This document shows positions 34,367-42,568 of a stretch of 64,000 nucleotides of DNA, piece after piece (within the stretch, counting starts at the first letter, position 1; every line of letters begins with the position of its first letter). The notes below the pieces were generated by a model. The model was not told where the DNA came from. It searched no databases and saw only the letters and a program-made list of their open reading frames with translations. Source of the DNA: Sporobacter sp963675425 (lineage in GTDB: Bacteria > Bacillota > Clostridia > Oscillospirales > Oscillospiraceae); NCBI GenBank assembly GCA_963675425.1, contig OY776214.1, forward strand, positions 3,534,001 through 3,598,000, written 5' to 3'. A program made the position numbers and the translations under genes.

Positions 34367-35485
34367 ATGAGTGAAAAATACCTGGGCGAATCCATTGGCA
34401 AGCTTGGCTTCGGTTTTATGCGCCTGCCGAGGATCGGCAATGATTTCGACTATGAAGCAATTAACAAAATGGTCGACGCTTATCTGGCGGCGGGCTTCAC
34501 CTATTTTGATACCGCGTACGTCTACCAGGGCTCGGAGGAGGCTATGCGCGAAACGCTCGTAAAGCGACACCCGCGCGACAAGTATACGATCGCCACAAAG
34601 CTGCCGATGTTCGTACTGAAGGAGCCGGCGGACATGCTCCGAACGTTTGAGGAATCCCTGGACCGTCTGGGCACAGACTATATCGATTTCTATCTTTTGC
34701 ACGGCCTGGATGCCGACCAGAACGTGGGCGCTGAAAAAATCGGCGCGTGGGAATTCGCCAAGAAGATGAAGGACGAGGGACGGGTTCGTCATTACGGCTT
34801 TTCTTTCCACGACACGGCGGACAAGCTTGACGAAATGCTTACGAACCATCCCGACGCCGAATTTGTTCAGCTGCAGATCAATTATCTCGACTGGGAAAAC
34901 GACGAGATCCAGTCCCGTCTCGTTTACGAGACGGCCCGGAAGCACAACATTCCCATCATCATCATGGAGCCTCTTAAGGGCGGCCTTCTGGCCAGCGACG
35001 ATTCACCCATCACCAAGGTCTTCAAAAAAGCCGCGCCGGATAAATCCATTGCCTCATGGGCCGTCCGCTACGCGGCGTCGCTCGACGGCGTCATCACAAT
35101 GCTCAGCGGCATGACCACGATGGAACAGCTTCAGGACAACATTGAAACGGTTATAAACCTCAAGCCGTTGTCGGAAATGGAAATGGCCGTTGTCAAGGAG
35201 GCTATCGAGGTATTGAACGACACTCCCCGAGTCCCCTGCACCAGCTGCAAATACTGCCTTGAAAATTGTCCGCAGAATATCAACATTCCGCAGCTGTTCG
35301 ACGTGTACAACAACTATCTTATTCACAACTCGACGGCCAACAGCGAATTCCCATTTATGATGGCCACACAGAATCACGGCAAGCCGTCTGAATGTATTGC
35401 CTGCCGCGTGTGCGAGGCTCACTGCCCGCAGCATATCACAATCGCCGACCACATGAGCGATATGGCGAAAATTTACGAAGCTTAA
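34367..35485 (+). CDS. Aldo/keto reductase with C-terminal [4Fe-4S] ferredoxin domain
   Basis: The 372-residue enzyme has a TIM barrel with the AKR tetrad: Asp and Tyr in FDTAYVY near residue 45-50, Lys in IATKLP near 78 and His in YLLHGLD near 108. A two-cluster ferredoxin module follows: CTSCKYCLENCP near 287 and CIACRVCEAHCP near 345. This fused form is common in anaerobes and probably couples electron transfer from ferredoxin to carbonyl or enone reduction. The physiological substrate is unknown. SD AAGGAGA. An esterase gene starts 12 bp downstream and may share its transcript. Confidence 0.9.
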   Translation: MSEKYLGESIGKLGFGFMRLPRIGNDFDYEAINKMVDAYLAAGFTYFDTAYVYQGSEEAMRETLVKRHPRDKYTIATKLPMFVLKEPADMLRTFEESLDRLGTDYIDFYLLHGLDADQNVGAEKIGAWEFAKKMKDEGRVRHYGFSFHDTADKLDEMLTNHPDAEFVQLQINYLDWENDEIQSRLVYETARKHNIPIIIMEPLKGGLLASDDSPITKVFKKAAPDKSIASWAVRYAASLDGVITMLSGMTTMEQLQDNIETVINLKPLSEMEMAVVKEAIEVLNDTPRVPCTSCKYCLENCPQNINIPQLFDVYNNYLIHNSTANSEFPFMMATQNHGKPSECIACRVCEAHCPQHITIADHMSDMAKIYEA

Positions 35486-35497
35486 CGGAGAACCATT

Positions 35498-36406
35498 ATG
35501 CCGGATTATAAACTGCTTTCCAAAGAGGAAACCGAAAAGATGTTCGGGCGTTTTGCCGCCCTGAAGCTTGATACGGCGGGTATCCGCCGAAAGTTTTTAA
35601 ACTGCGCTTACGGCGAGGAGCACAAGCAGGCTCTCGATATTTATCTGCCGAATGAGGGCGACGGCCCGTTTCCGGCCATATTGTTTCTGCACGGCGGAGG
35701 CTGGGCCGCCGGTAATAAAAAGGACGCACAGATCCTGCCGTTCATGAGCGGGGTTGCTCGCGGATACGCCGTCATCGGCGTTGGATATCGTCTGCTTCCC
35801 CAAATCCGTTATCCTGAAAACCTTTTCGACGTCAAAGCGGCCATGCGCTGGCTGTATGATAACGCCGAAACATATCTGCTTGATCCGAAACGCATTATAC
35901 TCGCCGGCGCGTCGGCCGGCGCGCATCTGGCAATGATGGCCGCTTTCACCATGGGCCAGGCCGTCTTTGAGGGCGCTCCCTTAGCACCCACCTGCACGGT
36001 ACGCGCCGTCGTCAATCAGTATGGACCAACGGATTTCCTGTCGCAGGACCGTCAATTCGACGAATCGGGCTGCCCACGCGTCAGCCCGCCGGACCCGGGC
36101 GCCATAGATTCCCTGTCGTACCTACTCGGTATTCAAAAGTCCCTAATACCAAATCTCGTCCGCTTTGCAAACCCGATCGACAACGTGGGACCCGATATTC
36201 CGCCCGTTTTGATCCAACACGGTAAAAACGATCCGGTTATTCCCTATCAGCAGGCCACGCAGCTGTATCGGAAAATCACGGATCTTTGCGGAGAAGACCG
36301 CGCCGTACTTGACCTCAGCGACATCTATACACATGCCGATCCGGGCCTTGCCGACCCCGACAGCGTGGAGCGTATTTTCTCATTTTTAGACCGTCATGTT
36401 AAGTGA
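35498..36406 (+). CDS. Alpha/beta-hydrolase (esterase/lipase, HSL/BD-FAE-like)
   Basis: The 302-residue protein has the oxyanion motif LFLHGGGWAAG near residue 68, the nucleophile elbow GASAGAHLAM near 139, an acid in GKNDPVIP near 245 and the His in YTHADPG near 287, in the order of an intact catalytic triad. It has no signal peptide, so it acts in the cytoplasm on a small ester. It starts 12 bp after the aldo/keto reductase with SD CGGAGA, so a shared pathway is possible. Confidence 0.85.
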   Translation: MPDYKLLSKEETEKMFGRFAALKLDTAGIRRKFLNCAYGEEHKQALDIYLPNEGDGPFPAILFLHGGGWAAGNKKDAQILPFMSGVARGYAVIGVGYRLLPQIRYPENLFDVKAAMRWLYDNAETYLLDPKRIILAGASAGAHLAMMAAFTMGQAVFEGAPLAPTCTVRAVVNQYGPTDFLSQDRQFDESGCPRVSPPDPGAIDSLSYLLGIQKSLIPNLVRFANPIDNVGPDIPPVLIQHGKNDPVIPYQQATQLYRKITDLCGEDRAVLDLSDIYTHADPGLADPDSVERIFSFLDRHVK

Positions 36407-36446
36407 CGTGTAAAAACCGACGAAATATTCATTATAATAACACTAT

Positions 36447-36475
36447 TTGACAAATCGGCCGTACTTCATTATGAT
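36447..36475 (+). promoter_or_regulatory. Near-consensus promoter for the PAS-GGDEF gene
   Basis: TTGACA (36447-36452), exactly 17 bp, TATGAT (36470-36475). It lies inside the longest open frame and so fixes the start downstream, at 36510. Confidence 0.8.
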
Positions 36476-36509
36476 TAAGAACACGGCAAAAGGGGTGAGA
36501 GCTCAAGCC

Positions 36510-39356
36510 ATGCGAAATAAACTTGTTTTTGGTCTTCTGTTTATAGCCACAATCGTAGCTTTAGCGGCTGTCGTGGCTTTAGCTTACATCCCATCGAAAA
36601 ACGACGGCTATCTGTTCGGCAGCGATACCGAATCTTATGCCGCAGGCTGGCAGACACCCGACGGACGTGACGTATCAATTCCCGGCTCGGTTGGCGATGA
36701 CGAAGCCGTTTTAACCCGCAAGCTTCCAGAAACGCTCTCCGGCGACACCGTGATGCTTCTGAAAACCAATTACCTATATGTTACGGCGGAGACCGGCGGA
36801 AGTGAAATTTTCAGTTGGACGGGCACGGATAAAACAATCTACGGCGACGCATTCGGCCTGTCGTGTTATGCCATTCACATCCCGGCGTCGGCAGCCGGAC
36901 AGACACTGACGCTTCATCTGTCCTCTGTTGACGGCGTGTGCTGGGTCTACGACGTGACGCTCGGCGGTGCTTTGGCCTCAGCGGCCCTGCTCATTAATCA
37001 AAACCTCTATACAATTATATTGTTTTTTATTTTGATGTGCGTTTTCATCCTGTTTGCGATGTTGGTCATTATTACGCGCAAAAGCGTAACCGGCAGAAGC
37101 TCTTCCGGTTCATTATACCTGTCGGCGTTCATAGCATTGGCCGCCCTCTGGATCTTGTCAGAAAGCAACGTGACGCTTTTACTCACCCGCAATGTTTCGG
37201 CGGTGTATTACTGCGCCAACCTTTCCTTTATACTGCTCAGCGCGCCGATGCTCCTTTATATCCGCCGCTTTTTAAGCCACAGGGGCGCCATTTTAGATGT
37301 CCTTGCTTTTCTTGTTATGCTGAATTTTGTGGTTAACATTATTCTGCTCGCCGCCGGAGCCGCAGGTCTGGGGCTCTCGCTCGTTATCGCGCGGTATTTA
37401 CATGTAGCGGCCTGTTTTATGACCATAGTCTTATGCGTATGGGAGTATGTCCGGACAAGACGGCGTGAAACGATTGAGGTTTTTATCGGCGTCGGTCTGC
37501 TGTGCCTCTTCAGTTTGGTAGCCTTCTTCCGGTATCTCCTGACGGGTAACCCCGACAGCACGCTGCTTTTTGTAACGGGCCTGGCGGCTTTCGTCCTGAC
37601 GCTCGGCATGGGGGCGCTGCGTATGGGGACGTCGGAGATGAGCAAATCCACGAGCTTTGAGAGCCTGACGGCACTCATACCAAGCGGCATCTGCAAATTT
37701 GAAAACTTTATCAGCGCCAATATCCTGTATGCCAATGAATTCTTTTACAAAATGTTCGGTTACACGGAAAGCCAGGCCAAGGAAACGGGCTTTACGACGG
37801 CTTACTTCACGGTACTGCCGGAAGACCTGGGCCCGATGAAAGAAAAAATCAAGAATAACTTTGCCGTCAGCCTTGATCGTTTCGAGACAGAGGCGCGTCA
37901 TATCACCCGGTCGGGTGAAATCATCTGGGTACTGTCCCGCTACAGGCTTGATCCGAAAAACCGCGGCGAGGTTACCGCCGTCATGATCGACATCACCGAC
38001 CGCAAGCTCGTGGAGGAGCAGCTGCGTATTCGCGAGGAAGAATACAGAATCGCCACGCGCCACAGCAATAAAATGATACTCCGCTTTGACGTCAGGACGA
38101 AAACATGCTTCCGCCAGCCGGGCGCCATGCCCGATTTCGGCCTGCCTCAGACCATTGAGGAGTTCCCGGACGTGCTCACGCATTCCGACCTGGTCGCGCA
38201 TGACAGTATTCCCGCCGTACGCACACTGTTCGATTCTATTTTCAAGGGCGAGCCGGAGGGCAGCATCATCGTGAGCATGCGCGACGGGGACAACGAGGAC
38301 TACCGTTGGTATCATTTCGACTTCACCTCAATCTTTGACAACGCCGGACAGCCCGTGCAGGCCATCATCTCCTATTATGATATCACGCTCCAGCGCCAGA
38401 AGGAGCTGGCGTTCCAGCGCTGGCAGCAGAGTTATAACGCCATCCCGAAAAATACTACAAATTACTATGAATACAATCTGACGGACGATGTCTTTGAGCG
38501 CGAGGAGGGCGAAATGCTTCCGCCTATTCCCAATGACGTCTCGCGCAAGCTGTCGGACATCGCCGAATACATCGCCAATCATCACATTTATCCCGATGAC
38601 ATCAACGGTTGGCTCGAATTCATGTCCAGAGACCGGCTTTTAGAGCGGTATGCCAACAGTCTAAATTCGGAAAAAATTGATTTCCGGCGCTTGAATGATC
38701 AGGACGCACTTTGGACGACGGTCAGCGTCCAGCTCATACCGGACCCGTATTCCTCTAAAGTCAAGGCCTATTTCCTTCTGGAGGACATTGACGACCGCAA
38801 ACAGGCGGAGTTGCATCTGCGTGAGCGCTCCATGCGAGACTCCATGACGGGCCTTCTGAACCGCGGCTCATTCATTGAGCAGTTTAACGAGATTCTTCGT
38901 AAGAGCGGCCAAGAGACGCAGCACGCACTCATCATGCTTGATATTGATAACTTTAAAACAATCAACGATACACTCGGGCACAGCGCCGGCGATGCGCTGC
39001 TGGTAAATATCGCCACGAAGCTCAAATACGCTTTGCGTACCGACGATCTGTGTGGCCGTTTGGGTGGCGACGAGTTCGTCATATGTCTAAAGCATATGAA
39101 TCTCGGCAAACCTCTTGAAACCCGCATCAATGATCTGTGCAGTCTCGTATGCGACGAACGGATTCTCGGCGTGCCCGTCTCGGCCAGCTTCGGGATCGCC
39201 GGCTTCCCATATGACGGCCTGACGTTTGACGAGCTGTATAAAAAGGCCGACGTAGCGCTGTACACAGCCAAGGCGCATGGCCGGGGCGGTTTTGCGGTGT
39301 ATGATTCACAACTGAGCCTGGAAGACATCCAGGTTCCAAATAACCGTAACAAATAA
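36510..39356 (+). CDS. Membrane PAS-GGDEF diguanylate cyclase
   Basis: The product has about 948 residues from the ATG at 36510 (GGGGTGAG 12 nt upstream; the start at 36447 would overlap the promoter). One N-terminal helix and an extracytoplasmic beta-rich domain are followed by a block of 7 helices (residues about 165-390), the arrangement of 7TMR-DISM sensors. Two to three PAS-like domains come next (first near 405-520, ending in VMIDITDRKLVEEQL). A C-terminal GGDEF domain has RTDD I-site and LGGDEF near 852. The protein probably senses an extracellular ligand and makes c-di-GMP. Confidence 0.88.
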   Translation: MRNKLVFGLLFIATIVALAAVVALAYIPSKNDGYLFGSDTESYAAGWQTPDGRDVSIPGSVGDDEAVLTRKLPETLSGDTVMLLKTNYLYVTAETGGSEIFSWTGTDKTIYGDAFGLSCYAIHIPASAAGQTLTLHLSSVDGVCWVYDVTLGGALASAALLINQNLYTIILFFILMCVFILFAMLVIITRKSVTGRSSSGSLYLSAFIALAALWILSESNVTLLLTRNVSAVYYCANLSFILLSAPMLLYIRRFLSHRGAILDVLAFLVMLNFVVNIILLAAGAAGLGLSLVIARYLHVAACFMTIVLCVWEYVRTRRRETIEVFIGVGLLCLFSLVAFFRYLLTGNPDSTLLFVTGLAAFVLTLGMGALRMGTSEMSKSTSFESLTALIPSGICKFENFISANILYANEFFYKMFGYTESQAKETGFTTAYFTVLPEDLGPMKEKIKNNFAVSLDRFETEARHITRSGEIIWVLSRYRLDPKNRGEVTAVMIDITDRKLVEEQLRIREEEYRIATRHSNKMILRFDVRTKTCFRQPGAMPDFGLPQTIEEFPDVLTHSDLVAHDSIPAVRTLFDSIFKGEPEGSIIVSMRDGDNEDYRWYHFDFTSIFDNAGQPVQAIISYYDITLQRQKELAFQRWQQSYNAIPKNTTNYYEYNLTDDVFEREEGEMLPPIPNDVSRKLSDIAEYIANHHIYPDDINGWLEFMSRDRLLERYANSLNSEKIDFRRLNDQDALWTTVSVQLIPDPYSSKVKAYFLLEDIDDRKQAELHLRERSMRDSMTGLLNRGSFIEQFNEILRKSGQETQHALIMLDIDNFKTINDTLGHSAGDALLVNIATKLKYALRTDDLCGRLGGDEFVICLKHMNLGKPLETRINDLCSLVCDERILGVPVSASFGIAGFPYDGLTFDELYKKADVALYTAKAHGRGGFAVYDSQLSLEDIQVPNNRNK

Positions 39357-39375
39357 TAACCTCTTAGGTATTAAG

Positions 39376-39413
39376 AAACCTCACACGGAATATAATCCGC
39401 GTGAGGTTTTTAT
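39376..39413 (+). terminator. Intrinsic terminator after the PAS-GGDEF gene
   Basis: AAACCTCAC and GTGAGGTTT plus inner CGGA/TCCG pairs, followed by TTTAT. Confidence 0.75.
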
Positions 39414-39507
39414 CATTACTAATTAATCGGCCGCGGTCTGTTTGAAGGATACAGAGCGCGTCATATCGGCTTTTTTCTCAAAATAGCAAAGCTTTATTAA
39501 ACAAGCA

Positions 39508-39536
39508 GTATATTTCCCACATGCACCTCATACATA
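39508..39536 (+). promoter_or_regulatory. Sigma-E-type promoter for spoIVA
   Basis: GTATATT (39508-39514), 14 bp, CATACATA (39529-39536). This fits the mother-cell sigma-E consensus (-35 kmATATT, -10 CATACAnT) and lies about 75 bp before spoIVA, a known sigma-E gene. Confidence 0.7.
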
Positions 39537-39613
39537 TTATCGTAAAGACACAACCTATATGGCCGTCAAAACCGGCACGGGTCTGCTGCCCGCTGCCTCA
39601 AGGAGGAGTATAA

Positions 39614-41092
39614 GTGAACGAGCACAGCATTTATGAGGATATCGCGCTGCGTACCGACGGAGACATATATTTAGGTGTCGTCGGGCCCGTCCGGACGGGA
39701 AAATCCACTTTTATTAAACGCTTTATGGAAACGCTTGTCATCCCGAACATTGAAAATGTCTATATGCGCGAGCGCGCCCGTGACGAGCTGCCGCAGAGCG
39801 GCTCCGGCCGCACAATCATGACGGCAGAGCCCAAGTTTGTGCCCGAGGAAGCCGTTGATATCACTATGGACGGCGGCGCGACGTTCTCCGTGCGTTTAAT
39901 AGATTGTGTCGGTTACATGGTTCCAGGCGCTATCGGGCAGTTTGAAGGCGATACGGAGCGCATGGTGACAACACCGTGGTTCGACCATGATATTCCGCTC
40001 ACGGAAGCCGCCGAGCTCGGGACACGTAAAGTTATTGCCGAACACTCGACGATCGGCCTTGTCATCACGACGGACGGCACGATCACCGATCTTGACCGCC
40101 AAAGCTATATGGAGCCGGAGGCGCGCGTTATCCGCGAGCTCAAGGAAATCGGCAAGCCGTTTCTTGTCATCATCAATTCCGCCAACCCGCAAAGCGAGCA
40201 GGCCGAGCAGTTACGCCGCGATCTGTCGGAACGCTACGGCGTCACCTGCCTCGTGAAAAACTGCATGACGCTCGACAAGGACGACGTGACCGCCATCATA
40301 AAATCTGTCCTGTACGAGTTCCCGCTGTATGAGGTTGGCTTCTATCTGCCGTCCTGGGTTAACGCCCTACCGATGGACCACAGCATTAAAAGCGAACTGT
40401 TTGAATCCATCCGCAAGAATCTCAGCCCGGCCTATAAGATCCGTGATATCAATGCGGCCGTTGCCGGTATTGCCGATTCGGGCGGCGTAAGCGTGTCATC
40501 CGTTAAGGAAATGGATCTCGGAAGCGGCGTTGTTTCCGCGGCCGTGGAGCTGCCGCACGAGCTGTTTTACACGACGCTCAGTGAGCAGTCGGGACTTGAT
40601 ATCAAAGACGACGGCGACCTGTTCGCCATGCTGTCTCAGCTGTCCAAGGTCAAACGCGAGTACGACCGGATCGATTCGGCGCTTCAGGATGTGCGCCTGC
40701 GCGGCTACGGCATCGTTATGCCCGGCCCGGAAGAGCTGCGGCTGGAAGAACCGGAAATCGTCCGCCAGGGCGGACGTTACGGCGTCCGGCTCAAGGCCAG
40801 CGCACCGTCCATCCATATGATCATGGCCAATATAGAAACGGAGGTCTCCCCCGCCGTTGCCGGCGAGAAATCCTCCGAGGAGATCATCAATTTCCTGCTG
40901 CAGGAATTTGAAGGCGACGTGAGCAAGATCTGGCAGTCCAACATATTCGGCAAATCGCTTTATGATATTGCCGGCGAGGGCCTGAGCTCCAAGATCAAAA
41001 AGATGCCCGAGGATACGCAGGCAAAGCTCCAGGAGACGCTGCAGCGCATCGTCAACGAGGGCTCCGGCGGTCTCATCTGCATCATTTTATAA
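39614..41092 (+). CDS. spoIVA: Stage IV sporulation protein A (spore coat ATPase)
   Basis: SpoIVA polymerises on the outer forespore membrane, using ATP hydrolysis, and is the base layer of the spore coat. The Walker A motif GPVRTGKS is at residues 24-31. The N-terminal ATPase domain, middle domain and the conserved C-terminal end (GGLICIIL) are all present at the usual length of 492. The start is GTG with GGAGG just upstream. A sigma-E promoter precedes it, so it is expressed in the mother cell. This is the strongest single marker that the organism forms endospores. Confidence 0.97.
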   Translation: MNEHSIYEDIALRTDGDIYLGVVGPVRTGKSTFIKRFMETLVIPNIENVYMRERARDELPQSGSGRTIMTAEPKFVPEEAVDITMDGGATFSVRLIDCVGYMVPGAIGQFEGDTERMVTTPWFDHDIPLTEAAELGTRKVIAEHSTIGLVITTDGTITDLDRQSYMEPEARVIRELKEIGKPFLVIINSANPQSEQAEQLRRDLSERYGVTCLVKNCMTLDKDDVTAIIKSVLYEFPLYEVGFYLPSWVNALPMDHSIKSELFESIRKNLSPAYKIRDINAAVAGIADSGGVSVSSVKEMDLGSGVVSAAVELPHELFYTTLSEQSGLDIKDDGDLFAMLSQLSKVKREYDRIDSALQDVRLRGYGIVMPGPEELRLEEPEIVRQGGRYGVRLKASAPSIHMIMANIETEVSPAVAGEKSSEEIINFLLQEFEGDVSKIWQSNIFGKSLYDIAGEGLSSKIKKMPEDTQAKLQETLQRIVNEGSGGLICIIL

Positions 41093-41134
41093 GCCTCCGG
41101 AATAAGAAGAACTGATTTGGCTGTTCCCTATAAG

Positions 41135-41170
41135 CCTGCCGGTATGATATAATACGGGCAGGTCTTTTTT
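41135..41170 (+). terminator. Intrinsic terminator after spoIVA
   Basis: CCTGCC and GGCAGG with flanking GTAT/ATAC pairs enclose an AT-rich loop; TC then six T follow. Confidence 0.75.
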
Positions 41171-41207
41171 GTCATTGACCGGCTTAAACTTTTGGAAAGG
41201 CGCCGTC

Positions 41208-41376
41208 ATGAAATTCCGACTGATCGGCTGGAATCTGTTCATTCTCTGCAGTATTTTTTATTATTTCCAGCATCATCGCAAGAGACTGGTTTTACCTCTC
41301 TGATAGTATCGTTTTCCTGGCTGCCTGTGTATTTCTTATTCTGCCGCTTGTTAAAAAAACAAAAGACGATACATAA
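41208..41376 (+). pseudogene. Small two-helix membrane protein, frameshifted at a T6 run
   Basis: ATG at 41208 (GGAAAGG upstream) opens MKFRLIGWNLFILCSIFYYF and stops after 31 codons. Removing one T from the run at 41254-41259 joins it to a second frame that continues IISSIIARDWFYLSD ... LAACVFLILPLVKKTKDDT and stops at 41376, next to a terminator. The joined product of about 55 residues would have two membrane helices and a charged tail. Either a real inactivating indel, a phase-variable tract or a sequencing error in the homopolymer could explain it. Confidence 0.5.
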
Positions 41377-41378
41377 TA

Positions 41379-41407
41379 TTAAAAGTCCCCTTTCGGGGAC
41401 TTTTAAG
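41379..41407. terminator. Bidirectional terminator
   Basis: TTAAAAGTCCCC and GGGGACTTTTAA form a perfect stem with loop TTTC, between the small membrane gene and the convergent diguanylate cyclase. Confidence 0.85.
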
Positions 41408-41412
41408 CTTTA

Positions 41413-42339
41413 TCAGTTCATGCTGTACTTCTGGGCGATGGGTGCCTGACCGTAAACAGAATTCCGCATTTTTTTTGCTTTATACAAATACTGGTCTACC
41501 TGATGTATCAGTTCATTTGGATCTTCATTCGTTTCGTATTCGCAGCAGCCCACGCCGATGCTGGACGTCAGCTTGAGCGGCCTGACATCGTAATATAGGT
41601 TGGCCTTTTCAATATGATTTCTCAGCCGGTTGGCAACCTTATAGGCCTCCTCATACCGGGTGTTGGGCAAACAGATGATAAATTCATCCCCGCCATATCG
41701 GCCAAAAATATCGTAGGGACGTATATTTTCAGAAATTTTCTGTGAGAAATGCCTCAAAACAGCGTCGCCGGCTTTATGTCCCATCTCATCGTTGATTTTC
41801 TTAAAGAAATCGATATCAAGCATCAACAGCCCAATCGGTTTCTTTTCGCGTTTGGCTCGGTAAATCTCCTGCTGAAATTTCATTAAAAACGTCCGGCGGT
41901 TGAGGATGTTCGTCAGGTAATCATACGCAGCATAGCGCTCGGCTTCCTCCCGCGCCATTTTTAACGCATTCTCTCGGTCCTTAAATACAGATACGTCACG
42001 GATAACGTCTACCGTCCAACGCTGGCCCTTCAGGTCGTGAAATACCGCCGAGGTGCTTTCCGTCGGGATAACGCGGCCGTCTTTTCGAATCACATTCAGC
42101 TCGGTACGGACCTTGCCCGTTGATTCCTGTTCGGCAAAAGCAACGCCCCAGCGCGGATCGTTGGGATCGGCAATACCCGAACGCCCCTGGCTGCGCAGAT
42201 CGTCTTGGGTTTGCTGCAGCAGCTCACAGCCGGCCGGGTTCACCTGAAAGATCCTGCCGTCCGGGCTTGTGAGCAATATGGCGTCCATGCTGTTTTCAAA
42301 CATTAAACGATAATATTCATCCTTAACGTTATGATCCAT
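41413..42339 (-). CDS. PAS-GGDEF diguanylate cyclase (cytoplasmic)
   Basis: The 308-residue protein has a PAS domain at residues 8-125 (LMFENSMDAILLTSPDGRIFQVNPAG is the usual PAS opening) and a GGDEF domain from about 135. It contains YGGDEF near 216 and an RPYD I-site five residues before it. No membrane segment, so it senses a cytoplasmic signal. SD TGGAG is before the ATG. Confidence 0.93.
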   Translation of the reverse strand: MDHNVKDEYYRLMFENSMDAILLTSPDGRIFQVNPAGCELLQQTQDDLRSQGRSGIADPNDPRWGVAFAEQESTGKVRTELNVIRKDGRVIPTESTSAVFHDLKGQRWTVDVIRDVSVFKDRENALKMAREEAERYAAYDYLTNILNRRTFLMKFQQEIYRAKREKKPIGLLMLDIDFFKKINDEMGHKAGDAVLRHFSQKISENIRPYDIFGRYGGDEFIICLPNTRYEEAYKVANRLRNHIEKANLYYDVRPLKLTSSIGVGCCEYETNEDPNELIHQVDQYLYKAKKMRNSVYGQAPIAQKYSMN

Positions 42340-42484
42340 TATACAGTCTCCAAACTAATTGTAGTAGCTTGAGCTCTTCTTATACGGCATATATTGATTT
42401 TGCATCAAAATCTGCATAATTGCAATATTTTTTTTTAATTTTTAAAGCCCTTATACAAAAAAACTGCTTTATCTGGGCAAAAAC

Positions 42485-42520
42485 ACCGCAGACGCGGCTT
42501 TTTACAGCGCGTTCTGCGGT
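42485..42520 (-). terminator. Terminator for the SLH-lysozyme gene
   Basis: ACCGCAGA and TCTGCGGT close a GC-rich hairpin; on the minus strand it is followed by GTTTTTG. Confidence 0.65.
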
Positions 42521-42568
42521 ATTCATACAGGCTTGCTAATTTTGTTCCTTACCGTTTACAGAAAATAT

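Noticed and set aside
37431..38315. 294-codon minus-strand frame
   Set aside because: Lies inside the PAS region of the GGDEF gene and has His/Arg-rich composition typical of a shadow frame.
41148..41153. TATAAT read as a -10 for the small membrane gene
   Set aside because: It lies in the loop of the spoIVA terminator and has no reasonable -35 upstream.
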